This document shows, in pieces, positions 33,689 to 34,955 of a DNA stretch of 34,955 bases. The notes beneath the pieces are model-generated. The model made no database searches. It was not told the origin of the DNA and saw only the letters and a list, made by a program, of their open reading frames with translations. The stretch's first letter is position 1; every line of letters starts with the position of its first letter. Origin of the DNA: an uncultured bacterium (GTDB taxonomy: Bacteria; Bacillota; Clostridia; Lachnospirales; Lachnospiraceae); contig CAMWLE010000032.1 in assembly GCA_947175015.1 (NCBI GenBank), positions 1-34,955 of the forward strand, read 5' to 3'. Position numbers and translations under genes: made by a program.

Positions 33689-34279
33689 ATGGCGAAAATT
33701 GAAGAGTGTTTTGGCTATAAGAGTATGTGGTTTGCAATCAAGGATGTGGAGGCGGACAGGCTTCTGTTCTGCTGCCCGTACTTGAAGTATGTGCGTGAAA
33801 CTACCTGGGGTGACGGATTAAGGGAGATAGAGGAACAATGGCAGTCTAAAGCTATGCTGTCCGGGCCATATGACGGCTGGACGTTTTTGGCGGGAATTTG
33901 CCTGTGGGATGTTTCAGAGGTGGATCAGATTGTGAACATAATGTCTCATATGGGGGAATGTGCAGGGGAGGTATGTTTTTTTGCTTCGCATAGGGTATCG
34001 GATGCCTATGCTTTTGCTAAGATGGAGCAGGGGAAGCTGATTCGGCTGTATTCTTATGCGGACGGACAGATTTTTGGTTGTATTGGGAAGAAGTCAGATG
34101 TGGAAGAGAGACTTCATTTGCATTTGGCAGAAAGAGAAGAAGACTTGTTTGAAGATGAGTTTGATTCTTTGGACGAGGAGGATGTGTTAAGAATTGCATC
34201 AGAGTGGTCCATGAATTTGGAAACTTTGTTTGGCAGGGAAGAGGCCAGGACTATCATTTTGGAGAAGATATGTCACTGA
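33689..34279 (+). CDS. Conserved-looking soluble protein of unknown function
   Basis: This 196-residue acidic protein has no signal peptide or membrane helix. Features: AIKDVEADRLLFCCPYLKYVRETTWGDGL near the start, a GPYDGWTFLAGICLWD segment, GEVCFFASHRVSDAYAFAKMEQGKLIRLYSYADGQIFGCIG in the middle, and EEDVLRIASEWSMNLETLFG at the end. These strand/turn motifs resemble uncharacterised proteins that accompany toxin-immunity loci, but I cannot name the family. The frame is open from 33491, through the terminator. GGAGG at 33676-33680, eight bases before the ATG at 33689, decides the start. Confidence 0.7.
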   Translation: MAKIEECFGYKSMWFAIKDVEADRLLFCCPYLKYVRETTWGDGLREIEEQWQSKAMLSGPYDGWTFLAGICLWDVSEVDQIVNIMSHMGECAGEVCFFASHRVSDAYAFAKMEQGKLIRLYSYADGQIFGCIGKKSDVEERLHLHLAEREEDLFEDEFDSLDEEDVLRIASEWSMNLETLFGREEARTIILEKICH

Positions 34280-34328
34280 AACGACATGATGAGAAGTGCG
34301 CATAAATTATAATAAAGACAGTGCAACA

Positions 34329-34362
34329 AATCATGCGGATGTGAAAATCATGCGGATGTGAA
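34329..34362 (+). repeat. Intergenic 17-bp tandem repeat, 2 copies
   Basis: The 17-base unit AATCATGCGGATGTGAA occurs twice in a row (34329-34345, 34346-34362). Unlike the coding repeats in this window, its length is not a multiple of three. It lies just upstream of the next gene's ribosome binding site. Confidence 0.8.
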
Positions 34363-34390
34363 AAATTTGAATTGAAGAAGGAGAAGGACT

Positions 34391-34828
34391 ATGAAAAAAG
34401 TATGGGTTTGTGGAATTATTATGATTATCTGCATTGTAGCAACTGTGCTGCTGAGAGGCCCTATGGACAATGCCAATGTAGACTATACGGAGGTAAAGGT
34501 GCAGGTAGTCAGCTCAGAGACGAAAGAGACGGACATCAAGGTGGGAAATTCAAGCTCTACGATAACTACATATGATATCGTTGTCAGCTATATGGGGGAG
34601 AATTATGATTTGAAAAATGCACATAATTCCTATTCCTATCGTCAGGGTGCGACCGTTACTGCTTATCTTTCCAATGGAAAGATGTACGCAAATGTGGAGG
34701 GTGTTCAAACATCTACTCCTGTAGCTACGGCATATTTTGTGGCACTTATTGGTTCATTTGTTATGTTTTTTGTAACTATATGCCTGTGGGCTAATGTTGC
34801 ACAGCAGAAGCGGAGAGCCAAGAATTGA
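34391..34828 (+). CDS. Small membrane protein with extracellular domain, DUF3592-like
   Basis: This 145-residue protein has an N-terminal membrane helix (VWVCGIIMIICIVATVLL), a central beta-rich domain of about 85 residues (YTEVKVQVVSSETKET ... TITTYDIVVSYMGENYDL ... SYRQGATVTAYLSNGKMYAN) and a C-terminal helix (TAYFVALIGSFVMFFVTICLWA) with a basic tail. This layout resembles DUF3592-type proteins, whose function is unknown. AGAAGGAGAAGG precedes the ATG. No partner gene is evident. Confidence 0.72.
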   Translation: MKKVWVCGIIMIICIVATVLLRGPMDNANVDYTEVKVQVVSSETKETDIKVGNSSSTITTYDIVVSYMGENYDLKNAHNSYSYRQGATVTAYLSNGKMYANVEGVQTSTPVATAYFVALIGSFVMFFVTICLWANVAQQKRRAKN

Positions 34829-34926
34829 TAGCGTTAAGGGAAAAAACTGGAATGGTTGTTTTGAAGAAGATGAGAAGGGCTAAAAGTAGAAATTTAGAAA
34901 AAATAAAAATTTTTTTCAAAAAAGTG

Positions 34927-34955
34927 TTGACAAAATACCCTCTATTGTATATAGT
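34927..34955 (+). promoter_or_regulatory. Consensus promoter at the window end
   Basis: A perfect TTGACA (34927-34932), a 17-bp spacer, and TATAGT at 34950-34955, preceded by an A/T-rich up-element-like tract (34895-34926). It must drive a gene beyond the window. Such strong promoters with A-tracts often precede stable RNA genes in Clostridia, but nothing is visible here. Confidence 0.7.

Overview
The window looks like chromosomal DNA of a gut Firmicute of the Clostridia, most likely Lachnospiraceae. The evidence is moderate GC, GGAGG-type ribosome binding sites with many TTG/GTG starts, near-consensus TTGACA/TATAAT promoters, and typical families: MoxR/DUF58/transglutaminase, DUF4956/VTC/CotH, a clostridial tandem-OB SSB, DUF4261 and oleate hydratase. 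No rRNA, tRNA, CRISPR array or intact insertion sequence is visible.

Layout. 1-1270: a zinc sugar-alcohol dehydrogenase with its own promoter. 1345-5816: a MoxR ATPase - DUF58 - membrane transglutaminase operon ending at a hairpin. 5968-7054 (minus): an XRE regulator and a tandem-OB SSB-like protein. 7302-9766: a consensus promoter, a small ORF, and a solute-binding lipoprotein gene split by a frameshift in a TA tract, closed by a strong terminator. 9948-15064: a recombination-rich, mobile-looking stretch. It holds a tyrosine integrase, two small secreted proteins, a decayed secreted-protein gene, an array of palindromic ATACCATG motifs, a large serine recombinase and a probable toxin C-terminal remnant. 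15068-18374: a SUKH-like possible immunity protein, a TetR regulator and oleate hydratase with an unusual basic/hydrophobic N-terminal extension. 18799-22291: GNAT, DUF4261, GNAT and L-asparaginase; the last three are probably one operon. 22607-25825: DUF4956 - VTC - CotH, with cotH broken by a frameshift. 25976-28191 (minus): an XRE regulator and an ABC exporter. 28552-33437: an ABC ATPase - FtsX permease - response regulator - histidine kinase module. 33495-33629: a compact transcription unit with a consensus promoter and a strong terminator but no convincing gene, a candidate small RNA or leader. 33689-34828: two proteins of unknown function. The window ends on a consensus promoter for a gene outside it.

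How the parts work together. The MoxR operon is a conserved envelope-linked chaperone/transglutaminase set. The VTC/DUF4956/CotH trio is a recurrent clostridial set, probably for an envelope or spore-surface polymer or phosphorylation function. The ABC/FtsX/two-component module has the layout of a peptide-antibiotic sensing and efflux unit. TetR and oleate hydratase suggest an unsaturated-fatty-acid response.

Most unusual observations. Five unrelated proteins carry in-frame tandem repeats with 12-, 15- or 18-bp units, giving hydrophilic inserts in otherwise ordinary enzymes. The approximately 100-nt RNA element at 33530-33629 has mutually exclusive hairpins. A toxin-tip remnant abuts a SUKH-like gene. 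Two otherwise well-preserved genes are split by frameshifts at TA-rich tracts. All family assignments were made by reading the translated sequence, without database searches.
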